The notes: generated by a model not told the origin, from the sequence alone. Shown: positions 46,121 through 56,627, counted from the stretch's first letter. The stretch: DNA of 64,000 nucleotides from Psychromicrobium lacuslunae (GCF_000950575.1 NZ_CP011005.1:806001-870000), one strand, 5' to 3'. Numbers and translations: made by a program.

Positions 46121-47691
46121 GGCCTTCTCCAGCTTCGTCCGTCACGGTTCATCAGTTCGTCGGCTGAGGCGGGACCCCAGCTGCCCGGCGGATAGGACTC
46201 GGGTTGCTTACCCTCCGTGGCCCAGAACTTCTCAAAGGGGTCAAGGATCTTCCAGGACAGTTCGACTTCTTGATGCCGCGGGAAGAGCGGCGGCTCACCC
46301 AGCAAAACATCGAGAATCAAGCGTTCGTAAGCCTCCGGGCTGCTTTCGGTGAAAGCGTGTCCATAGCCGAAGTCCATCGTGACATCGCGGACTTCCATCT
46401 GGGTGCCGGGCACCTTGGATCCGAAACGAATGGTGACACCCTCATCCGGCTGCACCCGGATGACTACCGCGTTCTGACCGAACTCATCGTCGCTGTGATC
46501 GGTGAACAGCAGATTAGGCGCCTTCTTGAAAACCACTGCAATTTCGGTCACCCGGCGGCCCAGCCGCTTACCGGTGCGCAGGTAGAAGGGCACACCCGAC
46601 CAGCGCCGGGTGTTGATATCGAGTCGCACCGCGGCGTAAGTCTCGGTGGTGGAATCGGCGGGAATACCCTCTTCCTCCAAATAACCGAGAACCTTCTCGC
46701 CGCCTTGCCAGCCGCCCGCAAATTGGCCGCGAGCGGAGTGGGTGGAGAGATCTTCTGGCAGTTTGACCGCGGCCAGCACCTTTTCCTTCTCGGCCCGCAG
46801 ATCCTCGGCGTTGAAGGAAATCGGTTCCTCCATCGCGGTCAGCGCGAGTAGTTGCAGCAAGTGGTTCTGAATCACGTCCCGAGCCGCCCCGACGCCGTCG
46901 TAGTACCCTGCCCGGCCACCGGTGCCAATGTCCTCGGCCATGGTGATCTGCACGTGGTCGACGTAGTTGGCGTTCCAGAGCGGCTCGAAGAGCTGATTCG
47001 CGAAGCGCAGGGCCAACAGATTCTGCACTGTTTCTTTGCCCAGGTAGTGGTCGATGCGGAACACCGAATCCGGCGGGAAGACCGACTCGACCACGTCATT
47101 GAGCGCCCGTGCCGATTCCAGATCGTGCCCGAAGGGCTTCTCAATCACCACTCGTCGCCAGTGCCCGGGAGTGGACTGGGCTAGCCCGTGCTTGGAGAGC
47201 TGACGGCAGACCAAGTCGAAGGCCTTCGGCGGAATCGACAGGTAAAAAGCGTGATTTCCCCGGGTGCCGCGATCAGCATCCAGCTCTTCAAGGGTTTCCT
47301 TGAGCCGATTGAAAGCATCGTCGTCATCGAATTCACCCTGCACGAAACGAATGCCGTCCATTAGCTGATTCCAGACCGCCTCATCAAAGGGGGTACGGGC
47401 GTGGGCCTGTACCGACTCTTTGACTTCGGCGGCGAAATCCTCATCTTCCCACTGTCGGCGGGCAAAGCCGACCAGCGCAAAGCTGGGCGGTAGCAGGCCG
47501 CGGTTAGCCAGGTCGTAGACCGCCGGCATCAGCTTTTTGCGGGAGAGATCTCCGGTGACGCCGAAGATCACCAGCGAGGAAGGCCCGGCGACCCGGGAGA
47601 GCCGCCGGTCGCGCGGATCGCGCAGTGGGTTATTGCGATGATTCTTGCCGTTGGATGAGGCAGCATGCGAGCTAGCTGCTGAATCAGTCAT
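46117..47691 (-). CDS. zwf: Glucose-6-phosphate 1-dehydrogenase
   Basis: First enzyme of the oxidative pentose phosphate pathway, making NADPH and 6-phosphogluconolactone. The 524-aa product has the dinucleotide-binding FGVTGDLSRKKLMPA (about residues 43-57), and the active-site RIDHYLGKETVQN (about 216-228) with the catalytic His and Lys. The N-terminal 30 residues are polar and not conserved. The start is ATG 47691, 7 bp after pgi. The opcA stop/start overlap indicates coupling. Confidence 0.97.
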   Translation of the reverse strand: MTDSAASSHAASSNGKNHRNNPLRDPRDRRLSRVAGPSSLVIFGVTGDLSRKKLMPAVYDLANRGLLPPSFALVGFARRQWEDEDFAAEVKESVQAHARTPFDEAVWNQLMDGIRFVQGEFDDDDAFNRLKETLEELDADRGTRGNHAFYLSIPPKAFDLVCRQLSKHGLAQSTPGHWRRVVIEKPFGHDLESARALNDVVESVFPPDSVFRIDHYLGKETVQNLLALRFANQLFEPLWNANYVDHVQITMAEDIGTGGRAGYYDGVGAARDVIQNHLLQLLALTAMEEPISFNAEDLRAEKEKVLAAVKLPEDLSTHSARGQFAGGWQGGEKVLGYLEEEGIPADSTTETYAAVRLDINTRRWSGVPFYLRTGKRLGRRVTEIAVVFKKAPNLLFTDHSDDEFGQNAVVIRVQPDEGVTIRFGSKVPGTQMEVRDVTMDFGYGHAFTESSPEAYERLILDVLLGEPPLFPRHQEVELSWKILDPFEKFWATEGKQPESYPPGSWGPASADELMNRDGRSWRRP

Positions 47692-47698
47692 CTGCTTC

Positions 47699-49315
47699 TT
47701 AGGCTTCCTGTTGCAATTGTGCGATCACGGATTCCAACTGCGCGACGCCGTCCGCGCGCTCAGTTAAGTGCAGTCGCAATACCGGCCGACCGTGCTCGGC
47801 GAGTACTTGAGCATCACCGGCGGCTTGCGCTTCGATCAGTTGACCGAAGCTAAACGGCCGATCCGGGATGGCTAGATCCTCGGAGGCTGCCGCGGTGATC
47901 TGCAAGAACACTCCGATTGCGGGGCCGCCTTTATGGAACTGACCGGTGGAGTGCAAGAACCGTGGCCCCCAGCCGAAGGTCACCGGGCGGTTGGTGATCG
48001 CGGCCAACTGATCGCGGACACCAGCCAGCGAGGCGTGCGTCAAACGATCAAAGTAGGCTTGCACGCTCAGATAACCGTCGCCGCTGAGCTCGCCGAAGAG
48101 GGCCTTGAGCGCTTCGGTCACTGTTGTTGCCGAACCGAGCCAATCGCCGCCACGCACCTCAATGGCGCCGTCAGTAAAGTTAGCCGGCACCGGCTCCGGG
48201 CGGGCGTCCAGTAGACCGCGGGCGGCTTTTTTGGCCGCCTCGACGTCGGGCTGGTCGAAGGGGTCGATGCCGAGCAGTCGGCCAGCGACCGCCACCGCGA
48301 ACTCCCAGAGCATCATCTGGGCGCCTAAGCCACCGGAGAGCACTACTTGATCGCCGCTCGGGTCGACCTCCTCCTCGGGGGAGACCAACCGGACTACCAG
48401 CACATCCTCAGCGCCGGAGGAGACCTCGGGCGAGTTCGGATCGGCAACCACCGGGAGGACGCCGGTGCCCAGCTTGCCGGTCGACTCGGCGATCAGCTGC
48501 TCGGCCCAGTCGGCGAAACCAATAATGCCGGAACCTTCATCGACGATCACGATCTTATTGCGCAGCGGGTTAGTGCCGCCCAAGGCGCTGCCTAAGCCGA
48601 GGCCAATATTATCGGCGTCGTTATCACGCAGAATCTCGCCAGCTTCCTCGGCGTCATCAAGCAGAGCCTGAATATCCACACCGGCCAAGCCAGAAGGCAC
48701 CAGACCGAAAGCAGTCAAGGCCGAATAACGTCCACCGACATTCGGATCGGCATTGAATACCGCGCGGTAACCGGCTTCGCGGGCCGAGGCATCGAGTGGC
48801 GAACCCGGGTCGGTGACTACAATGATGCGGCGCTTGGCATCGATCCCGGCAGCATTGAATTCTTGCTCGAAAATACGCCGCTGTGAGTCGGTTTCCAGGG
48901 TGGAACCGGACTTCGAGGACACCACCAGGGCGGTTTCCTGAAGCCGATCCTTGACCGCGTCACGGACCTGCTCCGGGTCGGTGGAATCCAATACGGTGAG
49001 CTCGACGCCTGCGGTCTTGGTGATCACCTCGGGGGCCAGCGAGGAGCCGCCCATCCCGGCGAGCACAATGTGATTGACACCCTCGGCCTGCAGCTCGGCG
49101 CGCAGCGCGACAATCTGCTCAACTAACGGAGCAGAAATCGCTGGAGCTTCCACCCAGCCGAGTCGAATCGAAGCTTCGGACTCGGCGTCCTTACCCCAGA
49201 GCGTGTGGTCCTGAGCGAAGATCCGGGAGGCCACCTCGTCGGCGACCAAGGCTGGCAAATGCAGCTCGGCTGCCGCCAGCGCGGCACCACTGGCAGCGAA
49301 AGAAAGGCTCGACAT
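47699..49315 (-). CDS. pgi: Glucose-6-phosphate isomerase
   Basis: Interconverts glucose 6-phosphate and fructose 6-phosphate. The 538-aa product belongs to the diverged actinobacterial Pgi group: VLAGMGGSSLAPEVI and STDPEQVRD in the first SIS fold, then SSKSGSTLETDSQRRIFE (about residues 136-153) and, C-terminally, PDRPFSFGQL. The start is ATG 49315, one base after the tal stop; the longer in-frame reading overlaps tal. Some proteins of this family have a dual role with transaldolase, but here tal is separate. Confidence 0.93.
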   Translation of the reverse strand: MSSLSFAASGAALAAAELHLPALVADEVASRIFAQDHTLWGKDAESEASIRLGWVEAPAISAPLVEQIVALRAELQAEGVNHIVLAGMGGSSLAPEVITKTAGVELTVLDSTDPEQVRDAVKDRLQETALVVSSKSGSTLETDSQRRIFEQEFNAAGIDAKRRIIVVTDPGSPLDASAREAGYRAVFNADPNVGGRYSALTAFGLVPSGLAGVDIQALLDDAEEAGEILRDNDADNIGLGLGSALGGTNPLRNKIVIVDEGSGIIGFADWAEQLIAESTGKLGTGVLPVVADPNSPEVSSGAEDVLVVRLVSPEEEVDPSGDQVVLSGGLGAQMMLWEFAVAVAGRLLGIDPFDQPDVEAAKKAARGLLDARPEPVPANFTDGAIEVRGGDWLGSATTVTEALKALFGELSGDGYLSVQAYFDRLTHASLAGVRDQLAAITNRPVTFGWGPRFLHSTGQFHKGGPAIGVFLQITAAASEDLAIPDRPFSFGQLIEAQAAGDAQVLAEHGRPVLRLHLTERADGVAQLESVIAQLQQEA

Positions 49316-49316
49316 C

Positions 49317-50450
49317 TTAGGCTTCCTTTGCGCTATTGAGGGTCTGCTGAACATCTTCGAGCAGCTCATTCCAGCTGGTCACGAACTTCTCCAGGCCTTC
49401 CTTCTCCAGCAGCGCTACGACGTCGTCGTAGTGCACGCCGAGGCCTTCCAGGGCGTTCAGCACCGCATTCGACTCGTCATAGTGTGCAGTTACCGTGTCG
49501 CCGGTAACGACTGCGTGATCGAAGGTGGCATCGAGGGTCTTCTCCGGCATCGTGTTCACCACGTTCGGAGCCACTAGCTCAGTGACGTAGAGGGTGTCCG
49601 GGTACGCCGGATCCTTCACCCCGGTGGAAGCCCAGAGCGGGCGCTGCGGCAGCGCGCCCGCTTCGGCGAGCAACTTCCAGCGTTCGGAGCCGAACTGCTC
49701 CTGGTAGATCTGGTAGGCCAGCCGAGCATTCGCGACGCCCGCCTTGCCCTTCAGCGCGTTGGCCTCATCACTACGCTCGCCCTTTTCGGCCAGCGCAGTA
49801 AGTCGCTTGTCGATCTCGGTATCTACCCGGGAAACGAAGAACGACGCCACCGAGTGGATCTGGGAGAGGTCGTGGCCGTTTTCTTTAGCCTTCTCGATGC
49901 CGAGCAGGAAAGCGTTGATCACCGCACGGTAGCGTTCCAACGAGAAAATCAAGGTGACATTGACGCTGATGCCCGCGGCCAAAGTCTCGGTGATCGCTTC
50001 CAGGCCTTCTAGCGTCGCCGGGATTTTGATGTGCACATTGGACTTGCCGACCTTCTCATGCAGTCGTTTGGCCTCGGCGATGGTGCCCTCGGTGTCCCAG
50101 GCTTTGCGCGGGTCGACCTCGATGGACACCCGCCCGTCGACGCCCTTGCTGGCTTCGGCGATCGGCGCGAACAAATCGCAGGCATTGGCAACGTCCTGGG
50201 TGGTGATCTCAAAAACAGCCGTCTCGACGTCGGCATCGCGTCTGGCAAGCTCCGAGACCTGTTCGGAGTACGGGCCACCGTTGGAGATCGCGGCCTGGAA
50301 GATCGACGGGTTGGTGGTCACGCCGACCACGTTCTTCTCCTCGATCAGCTTCTGCAGGCTTCCGCTGTTGAGCCGTTCGCGGGAAAGATCGTCGAGCCAA
50401 ATGGAGACACCGGCCGCTGAAAGTTGTGCTGTGGGGGTTAGATCGCTCAT
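49317..50450 (-). CDS. tal: Transaldolase
   Basis: Transfers a dihydroxyacetone unit between sugar phosphates in the non-oxidative pentose phosphate pathway. The 377-aa product has [16 protein letters not shown] (about residues 41-56), the catalytic Lys in [15 protein letters not shown] (about 145), and [15 protein letters not shown] (about 195-209). All are signatures of the longer (type 2/TalB-like) actinobacterial form. The start is ATG 50450. It is 30 bp downstream of tkt on the minus strand. Confidence 0.96.
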   Translation of the reverse strand: MSDLTPTAQLSAAGVSIWLDDLSRERLNSGSLQKLIEEKNVVGVTTNPSIFQAAISNGGPYSEQVSELARRDADVETAVFEITTQDVANACDLFAPIAEASKGVDGRVSIEVDPRKAWDTEGTIAEAKRLHEKVGKSNVHIKIPATLEGLEAITETLAAGISVNVTLIFSLERYRAVINAFLLGIEKAKENGHDLSQIHSVASFFVSRVDTEIDKRLTALAEKGERSDEANALKGKAGVANARLAYQIYQEQFGSERWKLLAEAGALPQRPLWASTGVKDPAYPDTLYVTELVAPNVVNTMPEKTLDATFDHAVVTGDTVTAHYDESNAVLNALEGLGVHYDDVVALLEKEGLEKFVTSWNELLEDVQQTLNSAKEA

Positions 50451-50480
50451 TACTCTCTCCTAAAATTTCTTCGCAAAAGA

Positions 50481-52622
50481 CTAAACGGCTTGAATGGCTT
50501 GAATCGAGTCCTTGGCCGCGGTGGCGACCGCCTCAGAGGTTATGCCGAATTCGGCGTACAGACGCTTGTAATCGGCCGAGGCGCCAAAGTGTTCCAGCGA
50601 AATGGAACGCCCGGTGTCACCGACGAATTCCCGCCAAGGCAAGGCCAGGCCGGCCTCGACCGAAACCCGGGCCTTGACTGCCGAAGGCAATACCGACTCG
50701 CGATAGGCTGCGTCCTGCTTGTGGAACCATTCGATCGAGGGCATCGAGACGACGCGGGCCGCGATTCCTTCGCTAGCCAGTGCATCACGGGCCTCGACGG
50801 CGAGCTGAACTTCGGAACCGGTGCCAATCAGGATGACATCGGGGGTGACGATGGAGGTGTTTCCTGAGCCATCGGTACGCACCGCTTCAGCGAGCACATA
50901 GCCACCGCGCAGCACGCCTTCCGCCGAGCCGAACTCGGTTGCCGTGGCAACGCCGCTGCCGCGCTGGTAGGTGGGAATGTTCTGCCTGGTCAGCACGATG
51001 CCGGCTGGGTTCTCACGGTTCTCCAGAATGCCGCGCCAGGCCTGGGCTACCTCATTGGCATCGCCCGGACGCACCACGTCCAGGCCGGGGATAGCGCGTA
51101 GGCTAGCCAACTGCTCGACTGGCTGATGGGTTGGCCCGTCTTCGCCGAGGCCGATGGAATCGTGAGTCCAGACATAAATGCTGGGCACACCCATGAGAGC
51201 GCCGAGTCGAATGGCTGGACGCTGGTAATCGGAGAAGATCAGGAAGGTGCCTGAGAAGGCTCTGGTCGGTCCGCCCAGGTGAATACCGTTCACGATCGCG
51301 GCGGCGGCGTGCTCACGAATGCCGAAGTGCAGCACCCGGCCATAGGGATTGCCTGACCAGGCGTTGGTCTGCCGATCGCTCGGCACGAAGGAAGCGGCAC
51401 CTTCGATAGTGGTGTTATTGGACTCTGCCAGGTCCGCGGAGCCGCCCCAGAGTTCCGGCAACTCGGAGGCAATCGCATTGATCACCTTTCCGGAGGCAGC
51501 GCGGGTGGAGACGTCCTTGCCAGCTTCGAAGCTCGGCAGCGCCGCGGTCCAGTTCTCCGGTAGCGCGCCGGACTCAATTCGAGCCAATAATTTGGCGTCC
51601 TCCGGATGGGTGTTTTGCCACTCACCGAAGGCGGTGTCCCACTCTTTGTGCTCGGCGGCACCTCGCTCGACGACCTGGCGGGCATGGGCCAGCACCTCAG
51701 CGTCGACCTCGAAGCTCTTCTCCGGGTCGAAGCCCAAGAACTTTTTCAAACCAGCTACCTCTTCAGCACCCAGTGCAGAACCGTGAATCTTACCGGTGTT
51801 CTGCTTGGTCGGTGCGGGCCAGCCGATGATGCTGCGCAGCGCAATAATCGAGGGCTTTGAGGTCTCGTTCTTCGCCTCGATCAGAGCCCGGTAGAGTTCG
51901 GCGACGTCCTCGACGTACTCGCCGGTTTTGGTCCAGTCCACCCGCTGCACGTGCCAGCCATAAGCTTCGTAGCGCTTCAGCACGTCCTCGGAGTAAGCAA
52001 TGTCGGTGTCATCTTCAATCGAGATGTGGTTTTGGTCGTAGAGCACCACCAGATTGCCGAGTTCCTGGTGCCCGGCAAGCGACGAGGCCTCGGAGGTGAC
52101 ACCCTCCTGTAAGTCGCCGTCGGAAGCGATCACCCAAATATTGTGATCGAAGGGGCTGCTGCCCGGGGCGGCGTCGGCGTCGAACATGCCACGCATCCGG
52201 CGCTGCGAGTAAGCGAAGCCCACCGAGGAAGCCAAGCCTTGGCCCAGCGGGCCGGTGGTGATTTCCACGCCCTTGGTGTGCTTGTACTCGGGGTGCCCCG
52301 GAGTGAGTGAACCCCAGGTACGAAGCGACTCCAGATCGCTCAATTCCAGCCCGTAGCCGGAAAGGAAGAGCTGGATGTAAAGGGTCAGCGAGGTGTGCCC
52401 GGGGGAGAGGATAAAACGATCACGGCCAGCCCACAGGGGATCCGCAGGATCGTGTTTGAGTAACCTCTGGAAGATCAAATAAGCGGCAGGGGCTAGAGAC
52501 ATTGCGGTGCCCGGGTGGCCATTTCCCACCTTCTCCACCGCATCGGCGGCCAACACTCGAACGGTGTCAACGGCTTTCTGGTCTAGCTCGGTCCATGAAA
52601 ATTCTTGCGCTTGCTGTGGCAT
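50481..52622 (-). CDS. tkt: Transketolase
   Basis: Thiamine-diphosphate enzyme that transfers two-carbon units in the pentose phosphate pathway. The 713-aa product has VEKVGNGHPGTAMS (about residues 30-43), the ThDP-binding GDGDLQEG-type segment (IASDGDLQEGVTSEAS, about 165) and the C-terminal substrate domain with HFGIREHAAAA (about 430) and THDSIGLGEDGPTHQPVE. The start is ATG 52622. First gene of the minus-strand operon, divergent from ctaB across a 217-bp intergenic region with no other gene. Confidence 0.97.
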   Translation of the reverse strand: MPQQAQEFSWTELDQKAVDTVRVLAADAVEKVGNGHPGTAMSLAPAAYLIFQRLLKHDPADPLWAGRDRFILSPGHTSLTLYIQLFLSGYGLELSDLESLRTWGSLTPGHPEYKHTKGVEITTGPLGQGLASSVGFAYSQRRMRGMFDADAAPGSSPFDHNIWVIASDGDLQEGVTSEASSLAGHQELGNLVVLYDQNHISIEDDTDIAYSEDVLKRYEAYGWHVQRVDWTKTGEYVEDVAELYRALIEAKNETSKPSIIALRSIIGWPAPTKQNTGKIHGSALGAEEVAGLKKFLGFDPEKSFEVDAEVLAHARQVVERGAAEHKEWDTAFGEWQNTHPEDAKLLARIESGALPENWTAALPSFEAGKDVSTRAASGKVINAIASELPELWGGSADLAESNNTTIEGAASFVPSDRQTNAWSGNPYGRVLHFGIREHAAAAIVNGIHLGGPTRAFSGTFLIFSDYQRPAIRLGALMGVPSIYVWTHDSIGLGEDGPTHQPVEQLASLRAIPGLDVVRPGDANEVAQAWRGILENRENPAGIVLTRQNIPTYQRGSGVATATEFGSAEGVLRGGYVLAEAVRTDGSGNTSIVTPDVILIGTGSEVQLAVEARDALASEGIAARVVSMPSIEWFHKQDAAYRESVLPSAVKARVSVEAGLALPWREFVGDTGRSISLEHFGASADYKRLYAEFGITSEAVATAAKDSIQAIQAV

Positions 52623-52839
52623 CGAAAACTGTGCCCTCTCTTGCGAATATCGTGCATTCTTGAACTCCGACTTCCAGCTTAGTGCTTAAGCCCTGTGGCC
52701 CCCGCAACTATATGGCGTCTAACTCGTCACACTGACTTGAGCAGCCCACCACGCAGCTGGCGCCGAAGGGCAATTGAGCGGTTTCTATCCGAGGTAGAAT
52801 GAATTTAGATACCAGCTGGATGAGAAATATGGGTGAGAC

Positions 52840-53793
52840 GTGCGTGTAACGCAGAGTGCAACGACACCGCTGGAGTCGACGACTCCGCAGAAACTAGGTT
52901 TCAGCGCTAAGGCTAAGGCTTATTTCGCTCTGACCAAGCCGCGAGTGATCGAGCTTCTTCTGGTGACCACCTTGCCGACGATGATTTTCGCGGCCCGCTC
53001 GTTCCCCGATATCTGGCTGATTATTGCCACCATGGTGGGTGGTGCCTTCGCCGCCGGTAGTGCTGGAGCGTTCAACTGCTACATTGATCGCGATATTGAC
53101 AAAGTAATGCACCGCACCGAGAACAGACCTCTGGTCACCGGTGCGATCAGCCCGCGGGAAGCCCTGATTTTCTCCTGGGCGCTCGGAGTGCTCGCCATTG
53201 TGATTCTCTGGTTTGGCGCTAATCCGCTCTCCGGCGTGCTCGGTGCGGCCGCGATTTTCTTCTACGTGGTGGTTTACACCTTGGTGCTGAAGCGGCGTAC
53301 CGCGCAGAACATCGTCTGGGGTGGCATTGCTGGCTGCATGCCAGTGCTGATCGCCTGGGCCGCGGTGACCAACCGGGTCGAGTGGCCCGCAGTCATTCTA
53401 TTCAGCGTGATTTTCCTTTGGACGCCGCCGCATTACTGGCCGCTTTCAATGCGCTACAGCGAGGACTACAACGCCGCGAAAGTGCCGATGCTGGGCGCTG
53501 TAGCTGGCGCGCGCATCGTCTCAGTGCAGGTAGTTCTCTACGCCTGGGCGATGGTGGCTTGTTCGCTGCTGATGATACCGCTGGGACGTGCCGGAATTGT
53601 CTACACAGTCGTCGCGCTGGCGGCTGGTGCCTGGTTCTTAGTCGAGGCGCACCGCTTGTACAGCAAAGCACAGCACAATACGTTGACCAATAAGGGCGCC
53701 ATGAAGGTCTTCCACGGCTCAATCAGCTATCTGACTTTCCTCTTCGTTGCGCTCGCCGCTGATCCCTTCATCGGCCAGCCGCTCATGGGCTAA
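52840..53793 (+). CDS. ctaB: Protoheme IX farnesyltransferase (heme O synthase)
   Basis: Membrane prenyltransferase that converts heme B to heme O for cytochrome oxidase. The 317-aa product has about nine hydrophobic helices. The UbiA-family Asp-rich motif [21 protein letters not shown] (as NCYIDRDID and HRTENRPL, about residues 78-98) is clear, as is the second one ([15 protein letters not shown], about 204). The start is GTG 52840, preceded by GGGTGAG. It is convergent with ctaA 95 bp downstream, so heme A synthesis is encoded by two separate transcripts. Confidence 0.95.
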   Translation: MRVTQSATTPLESTTPQKLGFSAKAKAYFALTKPRVIELLLVTTLPTMIFAARSFPDIWLIIATMVGGAFAAGSAGAFNCYIDRDIDKVMHRTENRPLVTGAISPREALIFSWALGVLAIVILWFGANPLSGVLGAAAIFFYVVVYTLVLKRRTAQNIVWGGIAGCMPVLIAWAAVTNRVEWPAVILFSVIFLWTPPHYWPLSMRYSEDYNAAKVPMLGAVAGARIVSVQVVLYAWAMVACSLLMIPLGRAGIVYTVVALAAGAWFLVEAHRLYSKAQHNTLTNKGAMKVFHGSISYLTFLFVALAADPFIGQPLMG

Positions 53794-53870
53794 GCGCCCA
53801 TCCGTTCTGCCTGCTTAGAGGTCACTACGCGTTCTGCGGTTTCTCAGCTGTTCGCTATCGTGAACCCCAG

Positions 53871-53884
53871 CTTGCCGCGGCAAG
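53871..53884. terminator. Small palindrome between ctaB and ctaA
   Basis: CTTGCCGCGGCAAG is a perfect 14-nt palindrome 4 bp from the ctaA stop. It could help end either convergent gene. Confidence 0.3.
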
Positions 53885-53887
53885 TTC

Positions 53888-54805
53888 TCAGGCGGTGCGT
53901 CGGGCCCGCAGTGCGACGTCGGCGAGGTTGGTGCCGACCGCCAGCAGCGCCGCAGCACCCAGCATGTGCAAGCCAACCAGCACAATCGGCAGCCCAGTGA
54001 AGTACTGCACAAAGCCAACTGCGGCCTGCAAGATCACCACTGCCAGGAGCCAGAGCGTCGCGGAGCGCAGCAAATCTCCGCCGCCACGGCGCCAGCACAA
54101 GAGGATCAACACCAAGGTGCAGGCCACCAAAAGGTAGACCGGCAGGGCATGAATGCGAGTAATCAGCTCGGGCTCAAGTCCATTACGAGGCGCATCGGCG
54201 TCGCCGGCGTGTGGGCCGGAACCGGTCACCATCACGCCGAGAACCACCGTTACACCAACCAGTATCGCGGCGACCAGAGAGAGCTGACGGAGCGTGCTGC
54301 GTACCGGCTTTTGGCTTTCCGGTGGCCGACCATAGGCGCGGTTGACCAGCAGCATGGAGAAAATCACCAGGGTCGCCGAGACCAGGAAGTGAAAGCCGAC
54401 CACCCAGGGGTTGAGGTTGCTGAGCACGGTGATCCCGCCGATTACGCCTTGCGCCGGAATGGAGGCCAGCAAGCCGAAAGACAGCCAGAACATGACCGGC
54501 TGTTCTTTGCGGATTCCGAGCAAGGAGATCAGCATTGCTGCCGCGACGAGGGCCAGCGCGAAGGTCAGGGTGCGGTTACCGAACTCGATGAAGCCGTGGA
54601 TGCCCATTTCCGGGGTGTTCACCAAAGAATCAGTTGTGCACTTAGGCCAGGTTGGGCAGCCCAATCCTGAGGAAGTCAGCCGCACCGCACCGCCGGTGCC
54701 GACCAGCACGATCTGGCCGATCAGCGAGGCAATGGTCAGCCGCCGGACGGTGGTGTTGACCGTGGTGGGTAGCTTGGCCAGCAACGACCGATACAGGGTA
54801 CTCAT
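53888..54805 (-). CDS. ctaA: Heme A synthase (COX15/CtaA)
   Basis: Membrane enzyme converting heme O to heme A. The 305-aa product has about eight hydrophobic helices. Heme-ligating His candidates lie in GIHGFIEFGNR (about residues 69-79), VGFHFLVSATLV (about 135), RIHALPVYLLV (about 210) and VGLHMLGAAALL (about 285). The Cys pair GLGCPTWPKC (about 48-57) is the conserved extracellular disulfide. Convergent with ctaB; the ABC permease starts 2 bp upstream of its ATG on the same strand. Confidence 0.94.
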   Translation of the reverse strand: MSTLYRSLLAKLPTTVNTTVRRLTIASLIGQIVLVGTGGAVRLTSSGLGCPTWPKCTTDSLVNTPEMGIHGFIEFGNRTLTFALALVAAAMLISLLGIRKEQPVMFWLSFGLLASIPAQGVIGGITVLSNLNPWVVGFHFLVSATLVIFSMLLVNRAYGRPPESQKPVRSTLRQLSLVAAILVGVTVVLGVMVTGSGPHAGDADAPRNGLEPELITRIHALPVYLLVACTLVLILLCWRRGGGDLLRSATLWLLAVVILQAAVGFVQYFTGLPIVLVGLHMLGAAALLAVGTNLADVALRARRTA

Positions 54806-54806
54806 T

Positions 54807-55589
54807 TCAACTCCATTTGAACCATTTCACGGCGGCCACCGAGGCAACCACCGCCCAAACCAAAAGCACGATGACCGAGAAAATATTGAAACTTCCGTGC
54901 AACATTGCCGAGCGCATTGCTTCGCCGAGGGCACCGGAGGGTAAGAACTGCACGATGTCCGACATGAGCCCCGGTGAACGGCTCGGCGGCAGCACAATGC
55001 CGCCCAGGGCGCCGAGTAAGATCCAGAGCAAGTTGGTCAGCGCCAAGGTAGCTTCCGGCCGCGCGGTGCCGGCAATGAGCAGGCCCAGCGAAGTGAAGGA
55101 CAGTGCTCCGAGGACCAGCAAGGGAATGCCCAAGAGCACACCGGGGAAATGTGGCTGCCAACCGAGGAGAAGCGCCACCGCACCGATCACGATGACCTGG
55201 ATCACCAACACCGCGAGCACGGCAATCACTTTTCCCGCGATCAGCCCGCTACGACCCAGCGGGGTGGTGGAGAGGAAGCGCAGTACGCCGTAACGGCGGT
55301 CGAAGCCGGTAGCTATGCCCTGGCCGGTAAAAGCCGTAGACATCGCGCAGAGCGCCAAGATTCCAGGTGCCGCAATATTGATTCGGCTCTGCCCCAGATC
55401 ATCGAGTAGCGGGGTCACCACCAGAGCTATCAGCCCGAGTAAAGGCAGCACAATAGCCAGAATGAGCTGTTCGCCATTGCGCAGCATGGTGTTGGTTTCG
55501 TAGCGAGCTTGTAAAACAATTCGCCGGGCCAGTGGCACCGGGCGCGCCTGCCCCGGATGGATCGGGCTGCTTAGTATCTGCTCAGTCAT
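54807..55589 (-). CDS. ABC transporter permease (ABC-2 type)
   Basis: A 260-aa ABC-2-type membrane protein with about six hydrophobic segments, from LILAIVLPLLGLIALVV (about residue 42) to the C-terminal helix. The family motif around FDRRYGVLRFLSTTPLGRSGLIAGK (as RYGVLRFLSTTPL, about 97-109) is typical of exporters of drugs or lipids. The ATG at 55589 overlaps the ATPase stop by 4 bp, so the two form an operon. In Actinobacteria this pair lies next to ctaA; a role in heme or cytochrome assembly has been suggested but is not demonstrated here. Confidence 0.88.
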   Translation of the reverse strand: MTEQILSSPIHPGQARPVPLARRIVLQARYETNTMLRNGEQLILAIVLPLLGLIALVVTPLLDDLGQSRINIAAPGILALCAMSTAFTGQGIATGFDRRYGVLRFLSTTPLGRSGLIAGKVIAVLAVLVIQVIVIGAVALLLGWQPHFPGVLLGIPLLVLGALSFTSLGLLIAGTARPEATLALTNLLWILLGALGGIVLPPSRSPGLMSDIVQFLPSGALGEAMRSAMLHGSFNIFSVIVLLVWAVVASVAAVKWFKWS

Positions 55590-56551
55590 TTCTGTGCCCT
55601 CTCCAGCGCGGCAATGTTCGCGATGTCGAGAAAAACATCCTCGAGCGAGCGTGAAGCCAAGTTGATCGAAGTGGGCATTACCTGATGGGTTGCCCACCAC
55701 CCAGCCAAATCAGCCAAGTCGCTGCTTTGCAGCGGGCCGCTCACGGTGTAACTGCCGGGTCGGGTCTCAACCAGCCTCAGTTCGTCACGTAACGTCGGGG
55801 TCAGGCCGGGAGTGGCATCGAAAGTCAGAGTGCGGGTTGAAGAGTTATGATCCGCTGCCTTGAGTAGTTCAGGCACGGTGCCTTCAGCGACGGTCCGGCC
55901 ATCATCGAGGATGTAGACATAATCGGCCAAACGCTGTGCATCGTCGAGCAGGTGAGTGGTGAGCACCACCGCGAGGCCATCGCTGCGCAACTTGCGAATC
56001 AGCTCGAAGACCAGTTGCCTTGATTGCGGATCTAGACCGGCGCTGGGCTCATCGAGAAAAACCATTTCCGGCCTGCCGACCAATGCGGCGGCCAGGGCGA
56101 CTCGCTGCTTTTGGCCACCGGAGAGCCGCCGAATCGAGGTGCTGGCAAAGGACTCGATATCGAGCAGTTGCACCAGTTCGTCGACCGGCCACGGGTCTTG
56201 ATACATCCCAGCGACGTGGCGCAGCAGTGGGATGGGCCGCAACGCGGGCGGCAGGCCGCCATCCTGCAACATGACGCCAACCCGGGCGCGCAAAGCCGCA
56301 TCTGCCATTTCCGGGTCAACGCCGAGCAGTGAAATCTTGCCGCCCTGTCTTTTCTGTAAACCTTGAGCGCATTCCAAAGTGGTGGTCTTACCCGCACCAT
56401 TGAGCCCCAACAGCACTGTTACCTGGCCGAACTCGGCGGTCAATGAGAGTCCGCTAATCACCCGTTTCATTCGGCCGTCGAGAGCCGGGACCGGGCCGAC
56501 GTCTTTAACTAGGCCGTCAATGATGAGGGCGGGGGAGGAGGCGTCGGGCAC
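55586..56551 (-). CDS. ABC transporter ATP-binding protein (exporter type)
   Basis: A 321-aa ATPase of the CcmA/DrrA type. Walker A GLNGAGKTT is at about residue 45, the signature RLSGGQKQRVALAAALV at about 143, Walker B MVFLDEPSAGLDPQ at about 165, and the C-terminal DrrA-type extension follows. The start is GTG 56551: TAGACT (56564-56559 on the minus strand) ends 7 nt before it, suggesting leaderless expression. The frame is open further upstream to 56923, but that would overlap the divergent penicillin-binding protein and its promoter. Confidence 0.92.
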   Translation of the reverse strand: MPDASSPALIIDGLVKDVGPVPALDGRMKRVISGLSLTAEFGQVTVLLGLNGAGKTTTLECAQGLQKRQGGKISLLGVDPEMADAALRARVGVMLQDGGLPPALRPIPLLRHVAGMYQDPWPVDELVQLLDIESFASTSIRRLSGGQKQRVALAAALVGRPEMVFLDEPSAGLDPQSRQLVFELIRKLRSDGLAVVLTTHLLDDAQRLADYVYILDDGRTVAEGTVPELLKAADHNSSTRTLTFDATPGLTPTLRDELRLVETRPGSYTVSGPLQSSDLADLAGWWATHQVMPTSINLASRSLEDVFLDIANIAALERAQK

Positions 56552-56558
56552 GCCCTCT

Positions 56559-56564
56559 AGTCTA
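56559..56564 (-). promoter_or_regulatory. -10 element of predicted leaderless ABC-ATPase gene
   Basis: TAGACT on the minus strand ends 7 nt before GTG 56551; the intervening sequence AGAGGGC is weakly SD-like, so the evidence is modest. Confidence 0.35.
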
Positions 56565-56627
56565 CGGCACTCTTTTCTACGCTGAGTAGTAAGACTATTC
56601 TCAAGTTTATTTGGCATACTGGGTCGC